A stretch of 64,000 nt of DNA. Origin: Lysinibacillus odysseyi. GTDB taxonomy: Bacteria > Bacillota > Bacilli > Bacillales_A > Planococcaceae. Below are positions 55,116 to 63,983 of the stretch, piece by piece; the stretch's first letter is position 1, and the number at the start of each line of letters is the position of its first letter. The stretch lies in the NCBI GenBank assembly GCA_014595895.1, contig JABUKB010000001.1, positions 2,024,034-2,088,033 on the forward strand. The letters are read 5' to 3'. A program made the translations under genes and the position numbers. A model generated the notes under the pieces. The model ran no database searches, had not been told where the DNA came from, and was given only the letters and a program-made list of their open reading frames with translations.

Positions 55116-56363
55116 CTAATACAAGTAAAATTGATTTTTGCCTGATCCCTTTGCTGCATAAAGTGCCTCATCGGCATATCTTAATGCTTGCTCGCCTGAT
55201 AGGTTAGGGTCTTCCCATACAAATAGACCGAGACTAACCGTTATTTTTAATACCGTTTGCTGAATGATGATTTCCTCCTGCACCCGTTGGTTAATATCCT
55301 TAGCTGCTTGTCTGACGTCTTCTTTCGGCAAGTTTTTCAACACAGCAACAAATTCATCGCCGCCCGCTCTTGCTACTAGCCCTCTATCAGCAATGACTTC
55401 TTTCACGCGACTGGCAAAAGCCGCAATTACTTCATCACCAATTTCATGGCCATATGAATCATTTATATTTTTAAAATCATCGATGTCTAGCATAATCAGC
55501 GTATAGATATTCGGATATTTCTTTATATCTTCACTAGCTGTCTGGAGACAATCTTTTAATTTTCTTTGATTGGCTAAGCCTGTTAAGTTATCATGATAAG
55601 CGAAATAAAGTAACATTTCTTCTTTTTCTTGTTCTTTTGAAATATCCCGCGCTACAAGTAACGTATGTTTAAAACGTCCTTGCCCATCGTATACAGCTTT
55701 TCCTTTGATCTCTGTCCAAATCCAACCGCGCTCTTCATGCCATGCCTTCAATTTCATTTGAAAAGGTGTACCATTCGTGACTGTATTAATAAATAATCTT
55801 TCTAACTCAAGCACATACGTGGGCTCAATATTAAAAAGCGGGGCACGATTGTCGATATTCTCATGATCGAAACCAAATACTTCTTTACTTGACGGAGAAA
55901 CATACAAATATTTCATATCTTTATCCATCAAAATAAGTACGTCATTTATATTTTCAGCAAGCATGCGATAATTGACTTCATCTTCCACATACTGCTCTAT
56001 TAAAAGCTCTATGTCTGTCATGTTTTTCATAACAATAAAATACCCGACCTCTTTATCATCGATCGTAATGGGACTTTTCCGTATTAAACAAGGCACTTGT
56101 TCCTGTTCTTTTGTCAGCATTAAGAGACGCGTATCAATATCTGTAACTCCATCCTGCAATCCGTAATGCGGAGGAATCTTTTGTACAGGTATAAATTTTT
56201 CTACAGATTGCCCAACAATTTGCTGTTTCTCAAACTGAGTCAGGTCAAGGAAAGCCTGATTTGCATCTAAAATCATACCATCTAAGGTTACAAGTAAAAT
56301 CGCATCTGTATTCTCTCGAAATAGAGCTGTGCAGTACTGCTGAAACTGATTATCTGAGATCAT
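55116..56363 (-). CDS. PAS-PAS-GGDEF diguanylate cyclase
   Basis: The 415-residue protein has two PAS sensor domains (about 8-115 and 130-245) and a GGDEF domain (about 255-415) with the intact motif RAGGDEFVAVL. It should make cyclic di-GMP. No RxxD inhibitory site sits five residues before GGDEF (VARAGGDEF instead), so product inhibition is unlikely. No membrane segments are present, so it is cytosolic. It interrupts the men cluster between menB and menE. Confidence 0.9.
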   Translation of the reverse strand: MISDNQFQQYCTALFRENTDAILLVTLDGMILDANQAFLDLTQFEKQQIVGQSVEKFIPVQKIPPHYGLQDGVTDIDTRLLMLTKEQEQVPCLIRKSPITIDDKEVGYFIVMKNMTDIELLIEQYVEDEVNYRMLAENINDVLILMDKDMKYLYVSPSSKEVFGFDHENIDNRAPLFNIEPTYVLELERLFINTVTNGTPFQMKLKAWHEERGWIWTEIKGKAVYDGQGRFKHTLLVARDISKEQEKEEMLLYFAYHDNLTGLANQRKLKDCLQTASEDIKKYPNIYTLIMLDIDDFKNINDSYGHEIGDEVIAAFASRVKEVIADRGLVARAGGDEFVAVLKNLPKEDVRQAAKDINQRVQEEIIIQQTVLKITVSLGLFVWEDPNLSGEQALRYADEALYAAKGSGKNQFYLY

Positions 56364-56426
56364 CGAACATCATCCCACCTTTTCATTCGTACTTTCTATT
56401 TTACCATACCCAAAAAAATTCAGATA

Positions 56427-56463
56427 AAAAAATCAGAAGAGCGATTACACTCTTCTGATTTTA
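56427..56463 (-). terminator. Terminator after menB
   Basis: The stem AAATCAGAAGAG / CTCTTCTGATTT is followed by TTTTTTTATC on the minus strand. Confidence 0.9.
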
Positions 56464-56472
56464 ACATAATGA

Positions 56473-57294
56473 TCAAGGGAAACGCGGGAATTGACCGAAG
56501 TCTGGTTTACGCTTCTCTTTAAATGCATCGCGACCTTCTTTTGCTTCATCTGTTGTGTAGTAAAGAAGTGTAGCATCCCCTGCAAGTTGTTGGATCCCTG
56601 CAAGTCCGTCTGTATCAGCGTTCATTGCTGCTTTTAAGAAACGAAGAGCAGTTGGTGATTTTTCAAGCATTTCTTCACACCATTGTACTGTTTCATCTTC
56701 TAGCTGCGCATAAGGAACCACTGTATTTACTAAGCCCATATCAAGAGCTTCTTGTGCGTTGTATTGACGGCATAGGTACCAAATTTCACGTGCCTTTTTA
56801 TGACCGACGATACGAGCTAAATAGCCAGAACCATAGCCGGCATCAAAGGAACCAACTTTTGGTCCAGTTTGTCCAAATTTTGCGTTATCAGCAGCAATTG
56901 TTAAGTCACATACTACGTGCAATACATGACCGCCGCCGATTGCATAACCTGCTACCATCGCTACTACCGGCTTTGGAATTTTGCGGATTAATGTTTGTAA
57001 GTCTAATACGTTTAGACGAGGAATTTCGTCATCACCTACATAACCACCGTGACCGCGTACTTTTTGGTCACCGCCAGAACAGAAGGCATGTTCTCCTTCA
57101 CCTGTTAAAATAATTACGCCTACACGCTCATCATCACGTGCACGTGTGAAAGCGTCGATCATTTCCGCTGTTGTTTTTGGGCGGAATGCATTGCGCACTT
57201 CTGGACGATTAATCGTGATTTTTGCGATGCCGTTGTAAAACTCATACTTAATATCTTCGTAAGTATGTAATGAAGTCCATTGACGTGTTGTCAT
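56473..57294 (-). CDS. menB: 1,4-Dihydroxy-2-naphthoyl-CoA synthase
   Basis: MenB cyclises o-succinylbenzoyl-CoA to DHNA-CoA. The crotonase fold has [17 protein letters not shown] (about 27-43), the oxyanion-hole segment [16 protein letters not shown] (about 75-90), [21 protein letters not shown] (about 124-144) and the catalytic Asp in [12 protein letters not shown]. The start is ATG behind GAGGAGGAG, giving 273 residues; the upstream 72 codons overlap menH in another frame and are spurious. It follows menH by 17 bp. Confidence 0.97.
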   Translation of the reverse strand: MTTRQWTSLHTYEDIKYEFYNGIAKITINRPEVRNAFRPKTTAEMIDAFTRARDDERVGVIILTGEGEHAFCSGGDQKVRGHGGYVGDDEIPRLNVLDLQTLIRKIPKPVVAMVAGYAIGGGHVLHVVCDLTIAADNAKFGQTGPKVGSFDAGYGSGYLARIVGHKKAREIWYLCRQYNAQEALDMGLVNTVVPYAQLEDETVQWCEEMLEKSPTALRFLKAAMNADTDGLAGIQQLAGDATLLYYTTDEAKEGRDAFKEKRKPDFGQFPRFP

Positions 57295-57311
57295 GAATAA
57301 CTCCTCCTCAA

Positions 57312-58106
57312 TTATGAAATCGTTTCCTTTACTATTGTAGCAAACTTCACCGGATTTTCCACATGAATTGTGTGTCCAGCCGCTTCTACTGTATAGTGTT
57401 TTGCGTTTTTTATTAACTTCTTCATTTCTCTTGCAATTTGCACGAATTTCTTGTCTAGATCCCCGGTAATGAGCGTAACAGGGCAAGTGATTTCTGCCAA
57501 ATGCCCCCACATGGAAGGCATCATTCCAGTCCCCATGCCGCGTAAGCTATTGGCTAGCCCTTCCTTACTTTGCTGCAAACGTTCCGTGCGAATTTCTTGC
57601 TGGATATGCTGTGGTAAGTTTTTTTGGGAGGCAAAGAGCGGGATATTTTCCCATGCCTCGACAAATGATGCGATACCATTTGCTTCAATTTTGTGTGCCA
57701 GTAAATCATCTGCTTGTTTACGAGCAAAACGATCCGCTTCATTCGCGAGTCCCGGAGAAGCACTTTCAAGTATGAGCTGGCTTACCCGTTTTGGATAGTT
57801 TACCGTATAGCTAAGGGCAATACGTCCCCCCATCGAATAGCCAACGAGTGTAAATTTTGATAAAGCAAGCTTCTCGAAAATTTCTTCTAACACCTCAAGT
57901 TGCGGCTTCATTTCATAAGCAGTGGATGAACCAGGGGCAACTGATTGCCCATGCCCAATTAAATCAACCGCCACGATATGATAGTCCGGCAACTCTTTTG
58001 CTATATGTTGCCATGTCTTTGTAGAACCTGTAAAACCATGCAACATGACAATGACTTTTTCTTTGTCCTTATGCCATTGCTCTACATACATGTCGCTTAT
58101 AAACAT
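57312..58106 (-). CDS. menH: SHCHC synthase MenH
   Basis: MenH eliminates pyruvate from SEPHCHC to give SHCHC. The alpha/beta-hydrolase triad is GYSMGG (Ser about 93), the Asp in ITGDLDKKF (about 220) and the His in [11 protein letters not shown] (about 248). HGFTGS forms the oxyanion part. The 264 residues are normal. It overlaps menD by 10 nt and precedes menB by 17 bp. The upstream menD supports the assignment over generic esterases. Confidence 0.93.
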   Translation of the reverse strand: MFISDMYVEQWHKDKEKVIVMLHGFTGSTKTWQHIAKELPDYHIVAVDLIGHGQSVAPGSSTAYEMKPQLEVLEEIFEKLALSKFTLVGYSMGGRIALSYTVNYPKRVSQLILESASPGLANEADRFARKQADDLLAHKIEANGIASFVEAWENIPLFASQKNLPQHIQQEIRTERLQQSKEGLANSLRGMGTGMMPSMWGHLAEITCPVTLITGDLDKKFVQIAREMKKLIKNAKHYTVEAAGHTIHVENPVKFATIVKETIS

Positions 58107-59803
58107 TCGTCTAACTCCTTATGAATTGCCTGCCATAATGCACGATGCTTTGTTACATTTTCTGCTCGATCTGTAAACACTTCTATGATGCGTACACCTT
58201 TTGCCGGCTGAATGGCATCAATTAATTGCGCCTTCGTATCTACCTTTACATATGGAAGCTCGTACATTTGGGCATGATGCTCTAATGTCAAACCTGTCGG
58301 TGTACCAAATAAATCCTCATAGTGTTTTTCAACTGTTGATTGCGGTAAATAAGAGAAAATTCCCCCACCATCGTTATTCATTACGACCACAGTTAAATCC
58401 AATGCCTGGTAACGTGTTGCCAAAAAGGCATTGCTATCATGTAAAAAGGCTAAATCTCCAATTACTAAGTAGTTGTAACGTGACCGGTTAGCTGCACTGT
58501 AGCCAAAAGCAGTAGAAATTACCCCATCAATCCCGTTTGCCCCGCGATTTGCTACAATGTGTAAATCCTTTTCAGACGGTCTATAAAACGTATCCACATC
58601 TCGAATCGGCATACTACTTGATACGAATAATGTCGAAGCAGTCGGCAAATGCTCAAGCATCGTCCCGACAAGTGCTCCTTCTTCTGTCTCTTGCTTTATA
58701 TATTGTGTAATTTGTTCAAGAGCCACTGCATTTGCTTTATACCACAACGCTGTATATTCTGCATCAATTGCCGTTTCTCTAATCTGCAATGTCTCGTTCA
58801 CGCGTGCATGAATAAATGCTGTCGTCATATGTGTTGAATCCCTAAACATTGGGTCTTCATCTATGACAATATAATGCTCTGGCTGGCTCGCTGTAATAAA
58901 CGTTGTTAAAAATTTAGAAACCGGTTGAGCTCCTAAACGAATCACGGTTTGAGGCGCTGCTAATTTTTTAAACGCCTTATTTTTTAAAATGGCATCATAT
59001 GTAGACACAATATAAGGCTCACAATCTGATGGTACATTGCCGCGCATGCCAGATAGGCTCTCAATAATCGTTGGCCATTTTAATGTACAGACGAGTTGCC
59101 ATACATGCTTCATATCTGTTTTTAAAGCTAGCTCTCCCACTACCAATAAACCCTTTTGCGTACTGTTCACGATATGCTGCAGCATTTCATTGGCAGCTGG
59201 ACTAATACTATAATCATTAGCAAAATATGGAGTAAAGGTTTGTTTCGGTAAATCTGTAAAATCAATTAGTAATGGCTCACGGAACGGCACATTAAAATGC
59301 ACAGGACCAAAAGGCGCTGCCATGGCTATTGCCACACCGCGTGCCACGTGTCTTTCAACAAAAGGCAATGTTAGTGAAGACTCATCCGGAATGGGAAATT
59401 CCGCATACCACTTTACCTGCTCCCCGTATAGCTGAATTTGATTGATTGTTTGCGGTGCCCCTACTTCACGCAATTCATGAGGACGATCTGCTGTGATCAC
59501 AATCAATGGCACACGCGCATATTTTGCCTCAACAATCGCCGGGTAGTAATTGGCTGCTGCTGTGCCTGATGTACAAAGCAAGACAACGGGCTTAGCAGAG
59601 GCTTTTGCTAATCCTAACGCAAAAAAACCTGCTGCTCGCTCATCTACTTGCCGAAACATCTCGACTTCCTTTGTGTGAGCAAAAGCATAGGCAAGAGGCG
59701 TCGAGCGCGACCCCGGACTCACGACCACCTGCTCGACTCCCTGTGTCACTAAACTAGACACGATTGTATACACATAATTTGATAATATTTCACGTTCACT
59801 CAC
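58097..59803 (-). CDS. menD: SEPHCHC synthase MenD
   Basis: MenD is the thiamine-diphosphate enzyme joining isochorismate and 2-oxoglutarate. The N-terminal Pyr domain has VVSPGSRSTPLAYAF (about 24-38) and GLAKASAKPVVLLCTSGTAAANY. The PP domain has GDLAFLHDSNAFL and VMNNDGGGIFSYLPQ (about 445-480), the ThDP-binding GDxxFxxD...NNxGGGIF pattern. A GTG start follows AGGAGG by 8 nt. It overlaps menF by 8 nt. The 568 residues are normal. Confidence 0.97.
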   Translation of the reverse strand: MSEREILSNYVYTIVSSLVTQGVEQVVVSPGSRSTPLAYAFAHTKEVEMFRQVDERAAGFFALGLAKASAKPVVLLCTSGTAAANYYPAIVEAKYARVPLIVITADRPHELREVGAPQTINQIQLYGEQVKWYAEFPIPDESSLTLPFVERHVARGVAIAMAAPFGPVHFNVPFREPLLIDFTDLPKQTFTPYFANDYSISPAANEMLQHIVNSTQKGLLVVGELALKTDMKHVWQLVCTLKWPTIIESLSGMRGNVPSDCEPYIVSTYDAILKNKAFKKLAAPQTVIRLGAQPVSKFLTTFITASQPEHYIVIDEDPMFRDSTHMTTAFIHARVNETLQIRETAIDAEYTALWYKANAVALEQITQYIKQETEEGALVGTMLEHLPTASTLFVSSSMPIRDVDTFYRPSEKDLHIVANRGANGIDGVISTAFGYSAANRSRYNYLVIGDLAFLHDSNAFLATRYQALDLTVVVMNNDGGGIFSYLPQSTVEKHYEDLFGTPTGLTLEHHAQMYELPYVKVDTKAQLIDAIQPAKGVRIIEVFTDRAENVTKHRALWQAIHKELDECL

Positions 59804-61169
59804 TTAAATTTCCTCCTAAAGCACGTAGCATTGGTCTAAATTTCACCAATGTCTCCTCGTACTCAGACTGTGCTGTGGAATCCCCCACGATGCCGCCTCC
59901 AGCATATAAATAAGCGCAATCCCCACGTAAAACTGCTGAACGAATTGCCACCGCAAACTCTCCGTTTCCGTCCGCATCCAACCATCCAATCGGCGCTGCG
60001 TATAAGCCACGGTTCATCGGTTCATATGCACGAATCATGTTCATAGCTGCAGCATGTGGCACCCCGCCGAGCGCTGGTGTAGGATGCAAATGCTTTACTA
60101 ATTGCAAAATCGTAGCTCCGCTATTTATTACACCTTCTACAGGGGTATATAAGTGCTGAATATCACGAATTTTTAGCAACTTCGGCTCGCGTGGCACTTT
60201 TACCATTGTACAGTTTTTATTAAATATTTCGGAAATCATCTCCACGACATAATGGTGCTCTCCGCGATTTTTTGCGTCTTTCAATAAGGATTCGCCTAAC
60301 TGCTTGTCCTCTGCCGCTGTCATTCCTCTTTTAATGGAACCCGCTACACAAGAAGAATAGGCACGCCCATTTTCTACTTTCACTAATCGTTCAGGGGAAG
60401 CACCGAAAAAGAATAACCCTTCATGTTCCAATCCAAATAAGTAGCTTTCCGGTTGTTCATTCATCACGTGGGACAGAACTTGGGGTGACGTAACCTGCTG
60501 TTCAAATTGCAATGCTAAAGAACGGGCAATTACGACCTTTTCAGCTAGCCCTTGTTTAATGTCAGCTGTCACGCGATTAATGGAAGCCAAATAAGCTTCC
60601 TTATGCGGCTCCTCGTAGCCAATCATTGTCGGCTTCGTATAGGTTTTGACTTCCTTTACTTGGGCCGCATGAATAAGATGATCTCGTTCCTGTCTCAGCG
60701 CCTCAAATGCCTCTGCATCATTTTCTTCTGGGATATAATGAATACTCACATATGCTTTGTCATCTCGTATCACTAACTGGAAGGTCGCTACAGCAAATAA
60801 ACTTTGCGGGAAATTCGACCATTCCCCTACTGTGTCATTCGCCGGATCGAATGTAAAACCACCAAATAAGATAGGCTGTAGCTCTTCCTCTTTTACTAAA
60901 TTTTTCGTCAGCTGCTTCCATTGCTGCTCAATATCATCAAATCGTCCTTCATGACTGTTATTAGTAATGGTATAGGCATGTCCTAAACCGACTAATGTAA
61001 GTGTCTTTTCCCGATTTTGCCAAAAGTATCGTTTGCCCTTATAAGATTCGCCAGCCGCAAAAAAAGCGAGTGCTGACAGGCGACTAACTTCAATCGTCTC
61101 CATATAAAAATGACGCTTTGTGTCAGAGCCAACCTCTATCTCAGTGGCATTGTACCACTTCTGTTGCAT
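59796..61169 (-). CDS. menF: Menaquinone-specific isochorismate synthase MenF
   Basis: MenF converts chorismate to isochorismate, feeding menaquinone. The chorismate-binding domain (about 190-455) contains VIARSLALQFEQ, LFGLEHEGLFFFGASPERLV, CVAGSIKRG, IQHLYTPVEG and LHPTPALGGVPHAAA. The C-terminal YLYAGGGIVGDSTAQSEYEET is typical. GGAGGG is 7 nt before the chosen ATG, giving 457 residues. The gene is divergent from menA. Confidence 0.95.
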   Translation of the reverse strand: MQQKWYNATEIEVGSDTKRHFYMETIEVSRLSALAFFAAGESYKGKRYFWQNREKTLTLVGLGHAYTITNNSHEGRFDDIEQQWKQLTKNLVKEEELQPILFGGFTFDPANDTVGEWSNFPQSLFAVATFQLVIRDDKAYVSIHYIPEENDAEAFEALRQERDHLIHAAQVKEVKTYTKPTMIGYEEPHKEAYLASINRVTADIKQGLAEKVVIARSLALQFEQQVTSPQVLSHVMNEQPESYLFGLEHEGLFFFGASPERLVKVENGRAYSSCVAGSIKRGMTAAEDKQLGESLLKDAKNRGEHHYVVEMISEIFNKNCTMVKVPREPKLLKIRDIQHLYTPVEGVINSGATILQLVKHLHPTPALGGVPHAAAMNMIRAYEPMNRGLYAAPIGWLDADGNGEFAVAIRSAVLRGDCAYLYAGGGIVGDSTAQSEYEETLVKFRPMLRALGGNLSE

Positions 61170-61369
61170 GAAAATTCCCTCCGTCATTGCAGTGTAAATT
61201 AGTGCTTTCTTCTATCCGAAAGCTCACGTTCATCTTTATGAAAAAGTATCCTTACTATCATATCACTTTTTCATCAAAACCTGTATGACAAAGGCATAGC
61301 TCTATGCTTTTTATTCATATTGCTTTAAAATAAAATTAGCATACTGTAATGAAGGAGAGATTCGACCCT

Positions 61370-62293
61370 ATGACCAAAACCATAGAAGCAGACAGGAGCA
61401 TGAAAATATGGTGGCATTTAACACGTCCTCATACATTAACCGCTTCTTTCGTGCCTGTTTTTTTAGGGACAACCATTGCTGCTACTTATCATAATGTAAC
61501 AATAAATCTGTCGTTATTTTTAGCCATGTTAGCGGCGAGCATGCTCATTCAAGCAGCTACCAATATGTTTAATGAATATTACGACTACAAGCGTGGATTA
61601 GACAATGAACACTCTGTCGGTATTGGGGGCACGATTGTCCGGCACGGAATAGCGCCAAAAACAATCATGAAAATTGCACTTATGTTTTACCTGCTGGCTG
61701 CCTTGCTTGGTCTTTACATTTGCAGTCAAACCTCCTGGTGGTTAGCTGCTATCGGACTGATTGGCATGCTAATTGGCTTTTTTTATACTGGAGGACCATT
61801 ACCGATTGCTTACACACCCTTTGGCGAGCTAGTATCAGGAATTGTAATGGGCATGGGGATTGTGCTCATTGCTTTTTATCTCCAAACCGAAACCATTACA
61901 TGGCAGGCAATTAGCCTATCGGTGCCGAGTATGATTTTAGTGGGAGCAATTATGTTATCGAATAATATTCGTGATATCGAAGGAGATACAGCAGGCGGAA
62001 GAAAAACACTAGCCATTTTAGTTGGACGAAAAAACGCTATTTATATTTTATCACTCTTGTTTATTATTTCTTACTTATGGATACTTGGTCTTGTCATCGT
62101 TGAAGATATCACCTACTGGGCTTTATTAATTTTCATTAGTTTACCCTTCCCGCTAAAGGCAATTGATATTTTCCGTCTTAAAAAAACGCCGCCCGCTGTT
62201 ATGCCGGCAATGAAACTAACATCACAAACCAATACATTATTTGGGTTTTTACTTGCCATAGGATTATTTATTAACCTTTTATTATTTTCTTAA
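61370..62293 (+). CDS. menA: 1,4-Dihydroxy-2-naphthoate polyprenyltransferase
   Basis: MenA attaches the prenyl tail to DHNA at the membrane. The UbiA-type motif is NMFNEYYDYKRGLDNEHS (about 64-81, NDxxDxxxD-like) with SNNIRDIEGDTAGGRKTLA (about 201-219) as the second Asp-rich motif. Seven to nine hydrophobic helices are present. The ATG in front of TKTIEADRSM is preferred: GGAGAG lies about 10 nt upstream, and the upstream ATG has no site. It is divergent from menF and ends at a terminator. Confidence 0.95.
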   Translation: MTKTIEADRSMKIWWHLTRPHTLTASFVPVFLGTTIAATYHNVTINLSLFLAMLAASMLIQAATNMFNEYYDYKRGLDNEHSVGIGGTIVRHGIAPKTIMKIALMFYLLAALLGLYICSQTSWWLAAIGLIGMLIGFFYTGGPLPIAYTPFGELVSGIVMGMGIVLIAFYLQTETITWQAISLSVPSMILVGAIMLSNNIRDIEGDTAGGRKTLAILVGRKNAIYILSLLFIISYLWILGLVIVEDITYWALLIFISLPFPLKAIDIFRLKKTPPAVMPAMKLTSQTNTLFGFLLAIGLFINLLLFS

Positions 62294-62335
62294 AAAAGAG
62301 CATTGAGCAAAAAATCTGCTCAATGCTCTTTTTAT
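62291..62335. terminator. Bidirectional terminator between menA and the DksA-like gene
   Basis: The stem AAAAGAGCATTGAGCA / TGCTCAATGCTCTTTT has flanking A/T runs and covers both stop codons. Confidence 0.92.
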
Positions 62336-62664
62336 TCTGCATGCTCTAAACAAGTTGTAGCTGTTGGCAATGCTTCCAGTCTTTCAAACTCAATCTCTTT
62401 TCCGCATACTTCGCATTTTCCGTATGTGCCTTCTTCTATTGCTTGCAAAGCAGCCTGTATTTCTTCTGCTTCTTCTTCACGCAATTCTTCAATGGCCAGC
62501 TCTGTCGTCTGCATCATTAATTCTGTTGCGTTATCTGCTGGGTGATTATCGACAGTCGATAATTCCTGTGTCTCCCAATCTATATCTTGATCGAGCAGTT
62601 CTTCTGTTTCTTTTAATCTGCGTTGCAATATATTTTTTAAATGCGCTAATTGCTTGTCACTCAC
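62332..62664 (-). CDS. TraR/DksA-type C4 zinc-finger protein (YteA-like)
   Basis: The 110-residue protein has a coiled-coil N-terminus (LKNILQRRLKETEELLDQD) and a C-terminal zinc finger with KCEVCGKEI and TTCLEH (ligands Cys, Cys, Cys, His). This is the DksA/TraR fold, implicated in modulating RNA polymerase or stress in Bacillales. A GTG start is favoured: GGAGG is 8 nt before it. The longer frame would extend 28 codons, past the end of the MerR gene at 62717. It follows the MerR gene by 52 bp. Confidence 0.85.
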   Translation of the reverse strand: MSDKQLAHLKNILQRRLKETEELLDQDIDWETQELSTVDNHPADNATELMMQTTELAIEELREEEAEEIQAALQAIEEGTYGKCEVCGKEIEFERLEALPTATTCLEHAE

Positions 62665-62716
62665 TTCAATCGCCTCCATTTTAATACCTATATTGCCGAT
62701 ATTCGCTATTTTAAAA

Positions 62717-63472
62717 CTAAAGCTTTGCGTAATGAGTGATTGCCTCAACTAAGAAATGAGTAGCTCCGTCTGTTACCCGCTCGTCATAATACGCGATAAA
62801 ACGCTCATCTGCCATATACATTTGCGCTAACCCTACATGAGCCTCTTTTGTATACTTAGACCAGTAAAAAGCCAACCAACGCTTATGAAGCTCAGCTGCT
62901 TCTGCTGCTATTTCAGAAGCAGGATCCCCATCGGCCATTGCTTCACGCAAACGTTCAAATAGTTGTTGCTCCAGTTGCGCAGCTGCGTGAAATTGTTCTT
63001 CCGTCATGTTTTTCACTAAGCCGTTCGAAGCAACCACTGCCTCTTCCCCGTATTTTTCTCGAATTTCTTCACCAAATTGCTTTTCATTCTCTTCTATTAA
63101 TTGATTTTTAAATGCCTCGAACTTCTGTTCATTCGTCATGTCTATTCCCTCCTCCATTGATTGAATCGTCTGTTCCAACGATGTTAATAATCGGTTTATG
63201 CGCTCCTGCTTTCGGAGCAGTGCCTGCTGATGTTTTTTTAAGCTTTCGAGCGGCTGAAACTCATCGTCTTGTAAAATTGCTTTTATGTCTGCTAAAGACA
63301 TATCCAGCTCCCGGTAAAATAAAATTTGCTGTAAACAGTCGATATGTTGTTGACTATACGTTCGATACCCTGTTAGTTCATCTTTATCGGGGACCAACAA
63401 ACCAATTTCGTCATAATAACGTAACGTCCTTGTGCTAACTCCCGATAATGTAGCTAATTGTTGAATATACAC
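62717..63472 (-). CDS. MerR-family regulator with TipAS ligand domain (Mta-like)
   Basis: Residues about 1-70 form a MerR winged helix (MYIQQLATLSGVSTRTLRYYDEIGLLVP). A dimerisation coiled coil follows (ESLKKHQQALLRKQERINRL). Residues about 125-251 form a TipAS drug-binding domain (EEQFHAAAQLEQQLFERLREAM, WLAFYWSKYTKEAH, THFLVEAITHYAKL). Mta of B. subtilis activates multidrug exporters on binding drugs. Translation starts at GTG behind GAGGTG. It probably activates its own promoter, which has the 19-bp spacer typical of MerR targets. Confidence 0.93.
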   Translation of the reverse strand: MYIQQLATLSGVSTRTLRYYDEIGLLVPDKDELTGYRTYSQQHIDCLQQILFYRELDMSLADIKAILQDDEFQPLESLKKHQQALLRKQERINRLLTSLEQTIQSMEEGIDMTNEQKFEAFKNQLIEENEKQFGEEIREKYGEEAVVASNGLVKNMTEEQFHAAAQLEQQLFERLREAMADGDPASEIAAEAAELHKRWLAFYWSKYTKEAHVGLAQMYMADERFIAYYDERVTDGATHFLVEAITHYAKL

Positions 63473-63493
63473 ATATTATCACCTCACACTTCT

Positions 63494-63524
63494 ACTATAG
63501 GGCTTAACGTTACGTGAAGGTCAA
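63494..63524 (-). promoter_or_regulatory. MerR-type promoter and operator of the TipAS regulator
   Basis: TTGACC and TATAGT are separated by 19 bp on the minus strand, longer than the normal 17. A dyad CTTcACGTaACGTtAAG (63503-63519) fills the spacer. This is the arrangement activated by MerR proteins that twist DNA. The predicted start near 63487 leaves a very short leader. Confidence 0.85.
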
Positions 63525-63764
63525 GAATTTTTATGGCTGATTTCATAATAGTATAACGAGTTAAAAGTAGCTTCTATCTAGAAATAGTCCTACTCTAAAT
63601 ATTAGAGAATAGTAATAGCTGTATGTTCGGTTATTTTACTTTTCGTCTCCCATACTATTCCTTTTAATTTTCACCTGCTGCATACACACTAACCTGTATA
63701 TTGTCAGCACAAAATACTTTTTTATTCTTCTGTTGATATAGAAACTTTCACAATAAAACTTCTA

Positions 63765-63808
63765 AAATAAAAAAAGCCCAAAACGATTGTTATCGTCCTG
63801 GACTTTTA
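63765..63808 (-). terminator. Terminator of the tRNA cluster
   Basis: The arms AAAGTCCAGGACGAT / ATCGTTTTGGGCTTT form a stem with several G-U pairs, followed by TTTTTTT on the minus strand. It ends the tRNA operon. Confidence 0.85.
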
Positions 63809-63810
63809 TA

Positions 63811-63882
63811 TGACCCGTACGGGATTCGAACCCGTGTTACCGCCGTGAAAGGGCGGTGTCTTAACCACTTGACCAACGGGCC
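63811..63882 (-). tRNA. tRNA-Glu (UUC anticodon)
   Basis: The 72-nt minus-strand cloverleaf begins GGCCCGTTGGTCAAGTGGTT. The anticodon loop is CTTTCAC (anticodon TTC), followed by the T-arm GGGTTCGAATCCC. The acceptor stem GGCCCGT pairs with ACGGGTC. The 3' CCA is not encoded. Confidence 0.97.
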
Positions 63883-63889
63883 TTATGTA

Positions 63890-63980
63890 TGGCGGAGAAG
63901 GAGGGATTTGAACCCTCGCGCCGCTTACGCGACCTACACCCTTAGCAGGGGCGCCTCTTCAGCCTCTTGAGTACTTCCCC
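63890..63980 (-). tRNA. tRNA-Ser (GCU anticodon)
   Basis: This class II tRNA has a long variable arm. It begins GGGGAAGTACTCAAGAGGCT on the minus strand, has the anticodon loop CTGCTAA (anticodon GCT) and the T-arm GGTTCAAATCC. The encoded 3' CCA gives a length of 91 nt. Confidence 0.97.
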
Positions 63981-63983
63981 ATA

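Noticed and set aside
56625..57113. 162-residue plus-strand frame within menB
   Set aside because: It is antisense to the menB core, has no ribosome-binding site and shows no recognisable domain.
57295..57510. 72-codon N-terminal extension of menB
   Set aside because: It overlaps menH in another frame, and GAGGAGGAG stands just before the internal ATG that yields the usual MenB length.
62665..62748. 28-codon N-terminal extension of the DksA-like protein
   Set aside because: It would run into the end of the MerR gene; the internal GTG has a well-placed GGAGG and matches the family start.
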